From CAIWHR01 sp963779805 (GTDB lineage: Bacteria; Pseudomonadota; Gammaproteobacteria; Burkholderiales; Casimicrobiaceae): a stretch of DNA of 64,000 nucleotides. Position 1 is the stretch's first letter; each line of letters begins with the position of its first letter. The notes beneath the pieces are model-generated. The model ran no database searches. It was not told the DNA's origin and saw only the letters and a list, made by a program, of their open reading frames with translations. Shown piece by piece: positions 19,480 through 29,186 of the stretch. The stretch is from positions 248,001 through 312,000 of the forward strand of contig CAVZZN010000006.1 in assembly GCA_963779805.1 (NCBI GenBank), read 5' to 3'. A program made the position numbers and the translations under genes.

Positions 19480-20673
19480 ATGTCGAGCGCAGCGCTCGTC
19501 TCGCTCACCGGCGTGGGCAAGGACTACGCGCGCGTGGAGTCGCGTGGCGGCCGCGTGCGCCTCGTGTGGGATCTGCTGCGCGGCCGCGGGGCCGAGCAGA
19601 TCTTCCGCGCGCTCGAGAGCGTCAGCTTCGAGATGAGACGGGGCGAATCGCTGGGCGTCATCGGCGAGAACGGAGCGGGCAAGTCGACGCTGCTCAAGAT
19701 CATCGCGGGCGTGGTGAAACCCACCCGCGGGCAGGTGCACGTCGCGGGACGCATCAGCGCGCTGCTGGAGCTCGGATCGGGCTTCCACCCCGAGTACACG
19801 GGGCTCGCCAACATCGATCTGGCCGCGGCGCTGCTCGGGCTCTCGCCTTCGGAGGTGAGCGACAAGCGGCAGGCGATCATCGACTTCGCCGATCTCGGCG
19901 AGCACATCGAGGATCCGATCAAGACCTACTCGTCCGGCATGATCGTGCGCCTCGGCTTTGCCATCGCGACCGCACTGCAGCCCGACGTGCTCATCACCGA
20001 CGAGGTCCTCGCCGTCGGAGACGAGTCCTTCCAGAAGAAATGCATGGAGTGGATGGAAGGCTATCTCCGGAGCGGCGGCACGCTGCTCCTGTGCTCGCAC
20101 AGCATGTACCACATACAGAAGCTCTGCCGGCACGCATTGTGGCTGCGCGAAGGACGCGTCGAGCGCTACGGCGATGCGATGGAAGTGTCGCAGTCCTATC
20201 TCGCGTATCACGAGAGCAAGCAGTCGAAGGACCGGCACGCCAAGGGCGCCATCGCCGTCCCGGCCGTCGACGTGCACACGATCAGCCGCCTCGAGCTGGA
20301 GCCGGGCGATACGGTCGCGGCGGGCGGCACGCTCGTCGTGCACGGCGAGGTGTATTCGCCCGACGGAACCCCGCCCGTGCTGCTGGTGGGCATCGTGCGT
20401 GCGGACGGCACGCCCGTGTATGGCGTCGCGACCGACATGGACGGCTGGGTGCCGAGGCAGATCGCGCCCGACCGCTACGCGTTCACGCTGACCTATCGCG
20501 ACGTGGCCCTGCTGCCCGGAAGCTACATCGTGCGCGCGCATGCGATGGACCCTGCAGGCGTGTACCTGTTCGACCATCACGAGCGCATGTTCGCGGTGGC
20601 GGGGAGCTCGCGCGAGCTCGGGCTCGTGCGCCTCGAGCACGAGTGGGGTGGCGCGCGCGGGGCCGACAGCTGA
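19480..20673 (+). CDS. wzt: O-antigen/capsule ABC exporter ATPase with C-terminal glycan-binding domain (Wzt-like)
   Basis: This is the ATPase of the exporter whose permease lies just upstream. Seen in order: VTLTGVGKDY-like start, Walker A IGENGAGKSTLLKIIAG, the Wzt-specific GRISALLELGSGFHPEYTG, signature TYSSGMIVRLGFAIA, Walker B DVLITDEVLAVGDESF, and the H-loop LLLCSHSMYHI. After residue ~245 comes an extra beta domain of ~145 residues (VHTISRLELEPGDTVAAGGT, LVVHGEVYSPDG), as in Wzt proteins that recognise the finished end of their own glycan. That suggests export of a capped polymer. Length 397 residues. The stop overlaps the next start by one base. Confidence 0.92.
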   Translation: MSSAALVSLTGVGKDYARVESRGGRVRLVWDLLRGRGAEQIFRALESVSFEMRRGESLGVIGENGAGKSTLLKIIAGVVKPTRGQVHVAGRISALLELGSGFHPEYTGLANIDLAAALLGLSPSEVSDKRQAIIDFADLGEHIEDPIKTYSSGMIVRLGFAIATALQPDVLITDEVLAVGDESFQKKCMEWMEGYLRSGGTLLLCSHSMYHIQKLCRHALWLREGRVERYGDAMEVSQSYLAYHESKQSKDRHAKGAIAVPAVDVHTISRLELEPGDTVAAGGTLVVHGEVYSPDGTPPVLLVGIVRADGTPVYGVATDMDGWVPRQIAPDRYAFTLTYRDVALLPGSYIVRAHAMDPAGVYLFDHHERMFAVAGSSRELGLVRLEHEWGGARGADS

Positions 20674-21203
20674 TGGACGCCAGCGAGGGCCTCGACGCCC
20701 GTTTGCACGTGGTTCGCCTTGCGAACGCGGAGTTCTTCGCGCGCGATCTCTTCTACGAGAGCTTTCGCGCGCCGTTCCCCACGCCGCCCGAGGACTCCGC
20801 CGCCCGTGCGGCGTGGTTCCAGTACGTCGCGTTCTACCGCTGGTCGGAGCTGCACTACGAGCCGGTCGGCTTCTGCAACTGGATCCGGCACGGCGAGGTG
20901 TACCTCGAGGGCGGCCTGTGCGTGCGGCGCAATTTCTATCGCCGCCTGCCGCGGGCCGACTGGGAGGCCTGCAAGCAGCGCGGTGGCGTGGCTCAGATCG
21001 TCATGGAGGTGGCGGCGGTCGAGCTTGCCGATGCCGTCGCCTGGTTCGGTTACTGCGGCGACGCTCGCGCGCAGGCCGTCGACTTCCGCGTGGGCTATGT
21101 CGCCACGCGGCATCCGCGCGTCATCGTGAAGTGGTTTCGCGACGTCGACGCCGCGCGTCGCGAGCGCCTGATCGACGAGATCGCGGCGCTCGGGCCGTTC
21201 TAG
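20673..21203 (+). CDS. Hypothetical protein in polysaccharide cluster
   Basis: This 176-residue protein starts on the last base of the wzt stop. I do not recognise the family. It has no signal peptide or membrane helix, so it is likely cytoplasmic. It is rich in aromatic and acidic residues: FYESFRAPFPTPPEDSAARA, WFQYVAFYRWSELHYEPVGF, CNWIRHGEVYLEGGLCVRRN. The C-terminus reads VGYVATRHPRVIVKWFRDVD. Four cysteines are present without zinc-motif spacing. Its place between Wzt and a deacetylase suggests a role in finishing or sensing the glycan, but that is only position. Confidence 0.75.
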   Translation: MDASEGLDARLHVVRLANAEFFARDLFYESFRAPFPTPPEDSAARAAWFQYVAFYRWSELHYEPVGFCNWIRHGEVYLEGGLCVRRNFYRRLPRADWEACKQRGGVAQIVMEVAAVELADAVAWFGYCGDARAQAVDFRVGYVATRHPRVIVKWFRDVDAARRERLIDEIAALGPF

Positions 21204-21299
21204 CGTGAGCACCGCACGGCAGCCCGAACGTGCTCGCCCCGTCCCGCCGAGGGGGGACGATTGCCTGTCCAGCGGGCAGGCCGCGGGGGAGGGCGTCCG

Positions 21300-22136
21300 A
21301 TGGCGTTCGCGGTTCCCGTCCTGACGTATCACGCGGCGTACATCGACGGCAACGCGTACGCCGAGAACGATCACGTCGCCTTCGCCGTCGACCTCGCGCA
21401 TCTCACCCACCTGGGTTGGAAGGTCGTCAGCCTCGCGCGCGTGGTCGATGCCTTCCTGCGCGGGACTGCGCTGCCTGCGGACAGGGTCGTTGCGCTCACC
21501 CTGGACGACGGCACGGACTTCGATTTCCACGACCTCGATCATCCCATCGCGGGCCGGCAGCGCGGCATGTTCGGGATCGTGCAGGATTTCCTGTGCGCGC
21601 ACCGCGATGCGCAACCCTGGCTGCACGTGACGTCGTTCGTGATCGTGTCGCCCGCGGCGCGCGCGGAGCTCGATCGCACGTGCCTGATCGGGCGCGGTTG
21701 GTGGACGGATGCGTGGTGGGCCGATGCCGTCTCGAGCAGGCGCTGGAGCATCGGCAATCACAGCTGGGATCACAATCACGGCGCCCTCGCGCGCCCCGCC
21801 GTCGGACTGCCGGAGAAGGGCACGTTCCGCAACGTCGCGGATCTCGCAAGCGCCGAGCTGGAAGTCGCGCATGCGGCAGCGTTCCTGCGCTCGCGCCTGG
21901 GAAGCGACCCCGGCAGCACGCTGTTCGCGTACCCGTACGGCGAGCACAACGCGTTTCTGCGCAGCCGCTACCTGCCGCGTCACGCCGGGCGGTCCGGTAC
22001 GCTTGCCGCGTTCGGCATCCAGGGCGGGCCCGTGACACGCAGCAGCGATCGCTGGCTGCTGCCGCGCTACGTGTTCCGCGAGCATTGGCGTTCGCCGGAG
22101 GGCCTCGAAGCCCTGCTGCGCGACGCGGTACGCTAG
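21300..22136 (+). CDS. Polysaccharide deacetylase family protein (carbohydrate esterase 4)
   Basis: Likely removes acetyl groups from an amino sugar of the cluster's glycan, or a related hydrolysis. The start MAFAVPVLTYHAAYIDG is the usual opening strand of these barrels. Motif 1 is TLDDGTDFDF, a TFDDG variant with the catalytic Asp and a metal Asp; motif 2 is NHSWDHNH with the two metal His residues; later FAYPYGEHN is the usual third motif. No signal peptide is seen, so it would act in the cytoplasm on a nucleotide- or lipid-linked sugar. Length 278 residues from ATG 21300; an upstream in-frame start at 21261 is less likely. Confidence 0.82.
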   Translation: MAFAVPVLTYHAAYIDGNAYAENDHVAFAVDLAHLTHLGWKVVSLARVVDAFLRGTALPADRVVALTLDDGTDFDFHDLDHPIAGRQRGMFGIVQDFLCAHRDAQPWLHVTSFVIVSPAARAELDRTCLIGRGWWTDAWWADAVSSRRWSIGNHSWDHNHGALARPAVGLPEKGTFRNVADLASAELEVAHAAAFLRSRLGSDPGSTLFAYPYGEHNAFLRSRYLPRHAGRSGTLAAFGIQGGPVTRSSDRWLLPRYVFREHWRSPEGLEALLRDAVR

Positions 22137-22212
22137 GCGCGCGGGGCGGGCGCCGGGGAGCGGTCGGCTAAAATGGCAGGGTCTTCAGCGACCGTTGCGC
22201 GTTCTCCCTTCC

Positions 22213-23444
22213 ATGTCCGATCTCGAGTTCACCGGCGAGCGTTTCCTTCCCGGCACGCCCGGCGGGATCGCCTACGAACATTGGCATCGGTACGCGTTCG
22301 CCCTGCGTTATGCGACGGGTCGGCGCGTGCTCGATGCCGCCTGCGGGGAAGGCTATGGCACGGCGTTGCTCGCGGGCGTCGCCGCGGTCGTCACGGGCGT
22401 CGACATCGACACGAACGCGGTGAATCATGCGCGCGCGGCATACCGCGGGGTGGCCAACATCGGGTTCGAATGCGGATCGGTGACCGCGTTGCCGCTCGCC
22501 GATGCGAGCGTGGATCTCGTGGTCTCGTTCGAGACCATCGAGCACCTGCCGGCCGCCGATCAGCCGCGCATGCTCGCGGAATTCGCGCGCGTGCTGGCGC
22601 CCGACGGCGTGCTCGTGCTTTCGTCGCCGAACAAGCGGCGTTACAGCGATGTTCCCAAGCACCGCAATCCGTTTCACCTGCACGAGCTCTATCGCAGCGA
22701 GCTCGAGCAGCTCCTCGACCGCGATTTCGCCGCGCGGCGCTGGTATGACCAGGTGCCGCTGGTCGCCTCCGCCATTTTCGGCGAAAGCGGGGGCACGGCC
22801 GGCGAGGCGTGGTGCAGCACGCAGTCGGGCGTCACTCCGGCGACGCCGCCCGAGGGCTTGTATTACCTCGTCGTCGCGGCGAAGTCGCCCACCGCACTGC
22901 CCGCGGAAGGCCCCCTGCTGTCCGTGCTGACCGATGCGCAGGAAACCGAGCTCGCACGGGCGGAGCACCACGCGGCCGAGGTGTTGCGCCTCGACGCGCT
23001 GCTGCTGCAACGCGACCGGGAAGCGCAGGACCGCGCACATCATGTCGAGCACCTGGAGGGTCTGCTGGGCCGCTGCGAAGGCGTCGTGCAGGAGCGCGAG
23101 GGCGAGCTCGCCACCTGCAGGGGCCGGCGTCGCCTCGTGCCGACCGGGAGCTCGAGGACATGCGCGGCGCGCTCGCGCGGTTGGAAGCCTCGCTGGGCGA
23201 GACGAAGGCCGGTCTCGCATCGCGGCAGGGCGAGCTCGAGGCGGTTGGGGCGCGCGTGCGCGAGCTCGAAGCTTCGCGTGCAGCGCGCGAGCGCGATCTC
23301 GACGGGCTGCGCGATCGCGTGCGGGAGCTCGAAGCCGCGTTGACGGCGCAGGAGCGGATCATCGCGTACCGCCAGACGCTGCTCTGGTGGGCGCAGCTGC
23401 CGTGGGTGAAGGCGCGCTCGTGGTGGCAACGGCACGCAACATGA
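22213..23444 (+). CDS. SAM-dependent methyltransferase with C-terminal coiled coil (one frameshift)
   Basis: The N-terminal ~230 residues are a class I methyltransferase: FTGERFLPGTPGGIAYEHWH, SAM motif VLDAACGEGYGTALLAG, the acidic GVDIDTNAVNHARAAY, and FETIEHLPAADQ. This opening is shared by methyltransferases in O-antigen and capsule clusters. From about residue 240 the chain is a long coiled coil (ETELARAEHHAAEVLRLDAL, later RELEASRAARERDLDGLRDR). One base seems missing near 23125 inside the coiled coil. The protein ends in a Trp-rich basic tail (LLWWAQLPWVKARSWWQRHA). WbdD-like enzymes that cap O-antigen also join a methyltransferase to a coiled-coil ruler; the likeness is suggestive, as Wzt here has a terminus-binding domain. 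Confidence 0.82.
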
Positions 23445-23475
23445 GCGGCGCGTCCGCATACCGAGCCGCCGCAGG

Positions 23476-25862
23476 ATGAGCGTTCCGAACGCAGGCAACG
23501 AGCTGCCGATCGACGTCGTCGTGCCCGTCTACAACGCGGTGCGCGATCTCGAGCGCTGTGTCGAGAGCGTGCTCGCGTGCACGACGCCGCCGTATCGTCT
23601 CGTGCTCATCGACGATGCCTCGCCGGATCCCGAGGTCGCCGGGTATTTCGCCGCCCTGGAAGCGCGTCGTCTGCCGCACGTGCTGCTCCTGCGCAACGAA
23701 AGCAATCTCGGCTTCACCGGAACCGCCAACCGCGGGATGCTGCTTTCGCGCGCGCACGTGGTCCTGCTCAATTCGGATACGCGCGTCACGCAGGGCTGGC
23801 TCGACGCGATCAGGCGCTGTGCGGCGTCGAACGCATCGTTCGGCACGATCACCCCCTTCTCGAACAACGCGGAGATCTGCTCCTTCCCGCGCTTTTGCGA
23901 GGACAACGCGTGGCCCGAGGGCGAGGACCCGGAGGTCGTGCGTGCCGCGATGGAGCGCGCCGCCGCGCCGACGTATCCCGACCTGCCTACCGGGGTCGGA
24001 TTCTGCATGTTCGTCTCTCGCCTGCTGATCGACGCGATCGGAGTGTTCGATCCGGCATTCGGCCTCGGTTACGGCGAGGAGAACGACTTCTGCCTGCGCG
24101 GCTTCGAGGTCGGCTACCGCAACGTGCTGTGCGAGGATGCGTTCGTGCTGCATCTCGGCGCCCGCTCGTTCGAGGGCAGGAAGGCCGATCTCGGCGTGCG
24201 CAACATGGCGCTGCTGCTCGAGCGCCATCCGCATTACGAGCGGATGGTGCACGAGTACATCGCGGCCGATCCGCTGCGCCCCATACGCGAAGCGGTGCTC
24301 GCCCGGTTGCGCGCCTCGCGATCCCGGGCGGCGCGGCATCCTGCACGTCATCCACGGCCACGGCGGAGGCACGGAGCACCACGCCCGCGCGCTCATCGAC
24401 CGCTCGCGCCGGCGCTACCGGCATTACCTCGTCATCGCGGTCGGCGAGCAGTGGCAATTCGAGGAGCATCTCGACGACGGCGACGTGCGCAGGTACGACC
24501 TCGCGCGAGCCCCGGGCGAAGGCTGGGCGGACTTCCTGCGCGGGATCTGCGCCACGTTCGGGATCGAGCTCCTGCACCTGCACAACATCTCCGGCTGTCG
24601 GGACGGCCTGCTGGAGGCGCTGTCGGCGCTGGGCCTGCCGTACGGCTACACGGTCCACGACATCACGTTCGGTTGCCCGACGATCACGTTCCTCGGTCCC
24701 GACGGCACGTATTGCGGCGGCGAGACGGATCCGCTGCGCTGCCAGGCCTGTCTTGCTGCGCAGCCCCAGTTCGAGCACATCGACGTGGTGCGCTGGCGCG
24801 AAGCACACGCGAGGCTGCTCGCGCGCGCGGCGTTCGTCATCGCGCCTTCTCGCTGGGCGGCCGCTCAGCTCGCGCGTTACTTTCCATCGGTGCAGCCGAC
24901 CGTGATCGCACACGGCGCGCCCGGGCTGTGGGCTTCGGGCGAGACGTCCGCGCCCGGGCGCGAGCGCATGCGCCTCGCCGTCGTGCCTCCCAGGGACGAT
25001 GTGCCCACCGTCGCCGTGCTCGGCGCGATCGGACCCGACAAGGGGGCGCGCCGGCTGGAGCGCATGGTGGAGCTTGCCCGGCAACGCGGTGACGACGTGC
25101 GTTTCGTGCTCATCGGGTACCTCGACCGCGAGCATGGCCCCTGGCAGAGCCCGGATGCGCGCTGGATCATCCACGGTCCGTACAAGGCGCACGATCTCGC
25201 GGACCTCCTCGCGCATTACCGCGTGCGCATGGTGATGTATCCGTCGGCGGGCCCGGAGACGTTCAGCTTCACGCTGTCCGAATCGTGGGCCGCAGGGCTG
25301 CCCGTGCTGGTCCCGCCGATCGGCGCGCTCGCGGAGCGCGTGCGCAACTCGGGTGCCGGCTGGCTTTGGAGCGATGCCGAGTGGCGCAGCGAAGCGCTGA
25401 TGCTCGATGCGCTGCTCGCCCGTCTGCACGACGACGATGGTCTTGCCGCCGCGGCCGCGCGCGCGCTGCAGGCGCCGCAGCCTTCGCTCGCCGACATGGC
25501 GCAGCGCACGGTCGCAATCTACGACCGCGCGATCGCCGGTCCCGAAGCGCTGCGCGATCTGCGGCCGCTTGCGCCGAAGCGCATCCGCGATGCGCTCGGC
25601 TATCGCCTGTGGTATCCGCCGACGTCCCCGTCCGGCGCCGACGATACGCAGGACGACGCGTGCCGTCGCGCCGGAGTCGACGTCCGATGCGGTGCGGGGA
25701 GCGGAAGTCGTGGTCGATGCATCGGCGACAGCGCACGCCGTGCGCCCGGAGACAGCCACGCATGGCCCGGGCGGACGCGCGTCGACGCGCACGCGCCGCA
25801 AGTCGGTCGGCCGTCGCCTGCGCGCCATGGCGCTGCTTGCGCTCAAGTCCCGCCTGCGATGA
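23476..25862 (+). CDS. Two-domain glycosyltransferase, GT2 plus GT4 (two frameshifts)
   Basis: The N-terminal domain (about residues 1-275) is family 2: IDVVVPVYNAVRDLERCVES, LVLIDDASPDPEVAGYF, the DXD-like LLNSDTRV, and EENDFCLRGFEVGYRNVLCE. After a +1 shift near 24310 a family 4 domain begins at ILHVIHGHGGGTEHHARALI, with IELLHLHNISGCRDG, VPTVAVLGAIGPDKGARRLE and YPSAGPETFSFTLSESWAAG. The C-terminus, after a second shift near 25645, ends in a basic helix. Repaired length is about 795 residues. Two active sites in one chain suggest that two sugars are added in sequence. The stop overlaps the next start (ATGA). Confidence 0.85.
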
Positions 25863-28800
25863 AGGACGCGCAGTACCGCAGCTGGCTCGAGCGCGGTCGC
25901 ATGCATCAGCGCGAATCGATGCCGCTCGACGCGCTGCTGTGCTTCCGGCAGGCGATGCGGGTCGAGCCGAGTGCATCCGATCCGCGGTTCCACATGGGCG
26001 AGGTGCTGTGGCAACTCGGCCGGCCCGCCGAAGCGCTGCGGGCGTGGGCGGAGGCCGCGCAAGCGGACAGCGCCGCGCTCGCGCCCCGTCTCGCGCTGGC
26101 CGAGGCGAGCCTTGCGGCCGGCGAGGTGCAGCAGGCCGATGCTGCGGCGCTGCAGGCGCTCGCGCTTTCGCCTTCCGACGTGCACGCGCGCTTCGTGCAT
26201 GCGGTCGCGGTGCTCGCGCAGGCGAGCGACACCGCGCGCGAGCATCTCGATGCGTGCAAAGAGCTCGCCTCGCTCCTCGAAGCGGAGCCCGACCTGCTGC
26301 GCATGCATGCACTGGCCGCCCCGCTTGGCAACGTGCTCGCGGACGGCGCGAGGCCAATGCGCGACGGGCTCGTGCACGCGTTGCTTCGCGCCATCGATGA
26401 CGAAGGCCGCCTGCATGCAGCGCCCGCCGGGCTGGTGGCCGCGATCGCGCAATCGGGTGCGCAGGCGATGTCGCGCGATGCGTTCTGGCCTCGCGTCGCC
26501 GCTCGTCCCTATGCGCCGCAGGATCACGAGGCCGTGCGTCGCCTCGCCGTGGTCGCGCATGCGCAGCATCGGCCGGAAGCGCAACGCCTCGCGCGAACGT
26601 ACGGGGGGCTCTGCGCGAGCGCGTATGCTCCGCGCGTGCCATCGGGGTGGCCGCAACGCACCGCGGGTCGCGTCCGGGTGATCGTGCTTGGAGAGCGTGA
26701 CGTCACCGGGATCGTGCCTCGCGAAGCCGCCGCCCTGGGCGCGACCGGCGACCTCGACATCACGATCGCGCTGCTCGCGGACGATGCGCCGACGACGGCC
26801 ATCGCGCCGTCGGCCGCGACACCGGAAGCGATGCCGTCGACGATGGCAGGCGCAGGCGCGATCAGGACCGTTGCGATCGGGAGGCATCCGCGCGAGCCGG
26901 CGGCGAAATTCCTGGCCGCGCTGGACGCCGATGTCATCGTGGACACTGCCGGGCTCGCGCTCGACACGGGACCGCTGCTCGCGCAACGGCCTGCACGCAT
27001 GATTGCCACGCTGGCGCACGTCGCGCTGCGGTGGCCTCTCGCCGATCGCACGTTCGCGGACGTTGCGGACGTGCCGCGCGCGGTTGCGTCAACCATCGTG
27101 GTGCCGGCGAACATGCCCGGCGCTGCTGCCATGGGCGCGCTCTTCGCCGACGCGGTGCGGCTTCACCAGCAGGGCGAGCGGGAGGCGGCGCTCGAGGCCT
27201 ACGATCGCGTGCTCGCGCTGCAGCCGCGCCATGCGCCTGCACTGTACCTGCGCGGCGCGCTGCATCGCGATCGCGGTCGCGACGACCTTGCGCTCGCCGA
27301 CTTCACCGCCGCGCTCGAGGTCGCGCCCGATTACGTGGATGCGCGCATCGCGGCGGCGAAAGCTGCGCTCGACGCCGGGAATCCTGCGCTGGCACTCGAT
27401 CTCGCCCACGGTCATCTCGAGCCCTCGCCCGCATGTGCCCCGTTGTGGCAGACGACGGGTCTCGCCTGGCTCGCGCTGGGCGACGCGGCGCGCGCAGGCG
27501 AGGTCCTCGGCGCATGCCGCGGCGATCGATCCGAACAACGCCGACGTGCATTTCAACCACGGCCTCGCCCTGCAGGCGCAGCGCAACCTGCCGGAAGCGG
27601 CGCGGGCCTTCCAGCGCGCGCTCACGCTGCGTCCCGACTTCGTCGCGGCGGATTTCAACCTCGGCGTGCTCTTCCAGCAGCAGGGCAATCACAACGCGGC
27701 CGTTGCCGCCTACAGCCAGGTGCTCAACGCCGATCCGCGTCACGTCCAGGCGTACAAGAACCTCGGCGAAGTGCTGTTCGCGGCAGGGCGCCTGGACGCG
27801 TGGCGGGTCAATTTCGAGCGCTTCGAGGCGATGTGTCCGGATGCGTTCGCGCTCGCCGTGCAGGCGCTCGAGGTGTGCCAGCATTTCGCGCAATTCGATC
27901 GCGTCGAGCAGTACCTCGACGGCCTGCGCAAGGAGCGGTTCGCGGTCGCGACCCAGGCGGAGCTCGTCGACGCGCTGGAAGAGCTCCTTTACCTTCTTCT
28001 GTTCTTCGACGTCGAGCCCGAGCTGCTGCATCGCCTTTCGCTGACGTACGACAAGGCCGCGCGACTCGTGTACGGGGAGCCGCTTGCGCCCCCGGCCGAG
28101 CGCCGGCCGGGGCGCGTCCGCGTGGGATATCTCTCGGCCGATCTGCGCGATCACGTGATGGGCAAGATGATGTGGGAGCTCGTCTCGCGCCACGATCGCA
28201 CGCGATTCGAGGTGTTCCTGTATTCGCTCTCGGGAGCGGAGGATGGGTGGACCGCGCGGTATCGCGCGCTGGGCGACCGGTTCGCGGTGCTCGCCGATGC
28301 GAGCGACGGTGCTGCCGCACGACGGATCGGCGAGGACGATCTCGATCTGCTGATCGACCTGTCGACGCACACCCGCGGTGCCCGGCCCGGCATTCTCGCG
28401 CGCAAGCCGGCACGCGTGCAGATCACGCACGTCGCGAGCGCGGGCACGCTGGGTCTGTCGGCCATCGACTTCAAGCTCACGGACACGTTCGCGGATGTGC
28501 CGGCGAGCGAGGAGCACATGATCGAGCGTCTCCTGCCGATCGAGGGTTGCGTCTATCCGTATCGCCACGTCGATCCCGCGCCCGGCGAGCCGTACCGGCG
28601 CGATGCGTTGGGCATCCCGGCGGACGCGATCGTGCTCGGCGCCTTCGTGACGCCGATGAAGCTTTCGCGGCGCTGCCTGCGACTGTGGGCCGAAGTGCTG
28701 CGCGCACTGCCGTCGGCGGTGCTTGCCATCTCGCCGATGCGGATCGAGCTCGTGCCGGCCTACCAGCATCTCTTCGCTGCGGCCGGCATCGCGCGCGAGC

Positions 28801-29186
28801 GGGTCGTCGTCGTGCCGCAGGGCCGCAGCGAGGCCGAGAACCAGGCCCGCTACCGCCTCGTCGACCTGGTGCTCGATCCGATGCCCTTCGGTGGCGTGAA
28901 CGGCACGCTCGAAGCGCTGGACATGGAAGTGCCCGTGGTCACGCTGTGCGGTCGCAGGCATGGGGAGCGCACGTCGTACAGCATCCTGATGAATCTCGGC
29001 GTACCCGAGACCGTGGCCTCCAGCGGTTCGGAGTACATCGCGCTGGCGGTGCGGCTCGGCCGCGAGCCGGCCTTCATGCGCGGCGTGCGCGAGCGCATTC
29101 GTGCGGGCCTGCAGCGGTCGGCCCTGACCGACATGACGGCGCACGTGCGGCACGTCGAGGCCGCTTACCTCGCGTCCCTCCGATGA
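25859..29186 (+). CDS. TPR protein with GT41 (O-GlcNAc-transferase/SPINDLY-like) domain, first copy (one frameshift)
   Basis: The protein has N-terminal TPR repeats (about residues 1-160), a middle segment with VRVIVLGERDVTGIVPREAA, more TPR repeats (about 420-650), and a C-terminal GT41 domain. A +1 shift near 27515 splits the TPR region; NNADVHFNHGLALQAQRNLP follows. The GT41 part keeps the usual landmarks: VRVGYLSADLRDHVMGKMMW with a His where OGT has its active-site His, ITHVASAGTLG, a Lys in TPMKLSRRCLRLWAEVL matching the UDP-binding Lys, and LDPMPFGGVNGTLEALDMEV. Repaired length about 1108 residues. No signal peptide, so it acts in the cytoplasm, on proteins or lipid-linked sugars. The stop overlaps the second copy. 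Confidence 0.87.

Noticed and set aside
19360..19480. Possible CRISPR array
   Set aside because: Only two copies, no regular unique spacers and no cas genes; it is better explained as a short dispersed repeat.
23987..27019. Long open frame on the minus strand (about 1010 codons)
   Set aside because: It is the complement of the GT2-GT4 and TPR-GT41 genes; its sequence is Arg/His-rich with no domain, as expected from GC-rich codon shadows.
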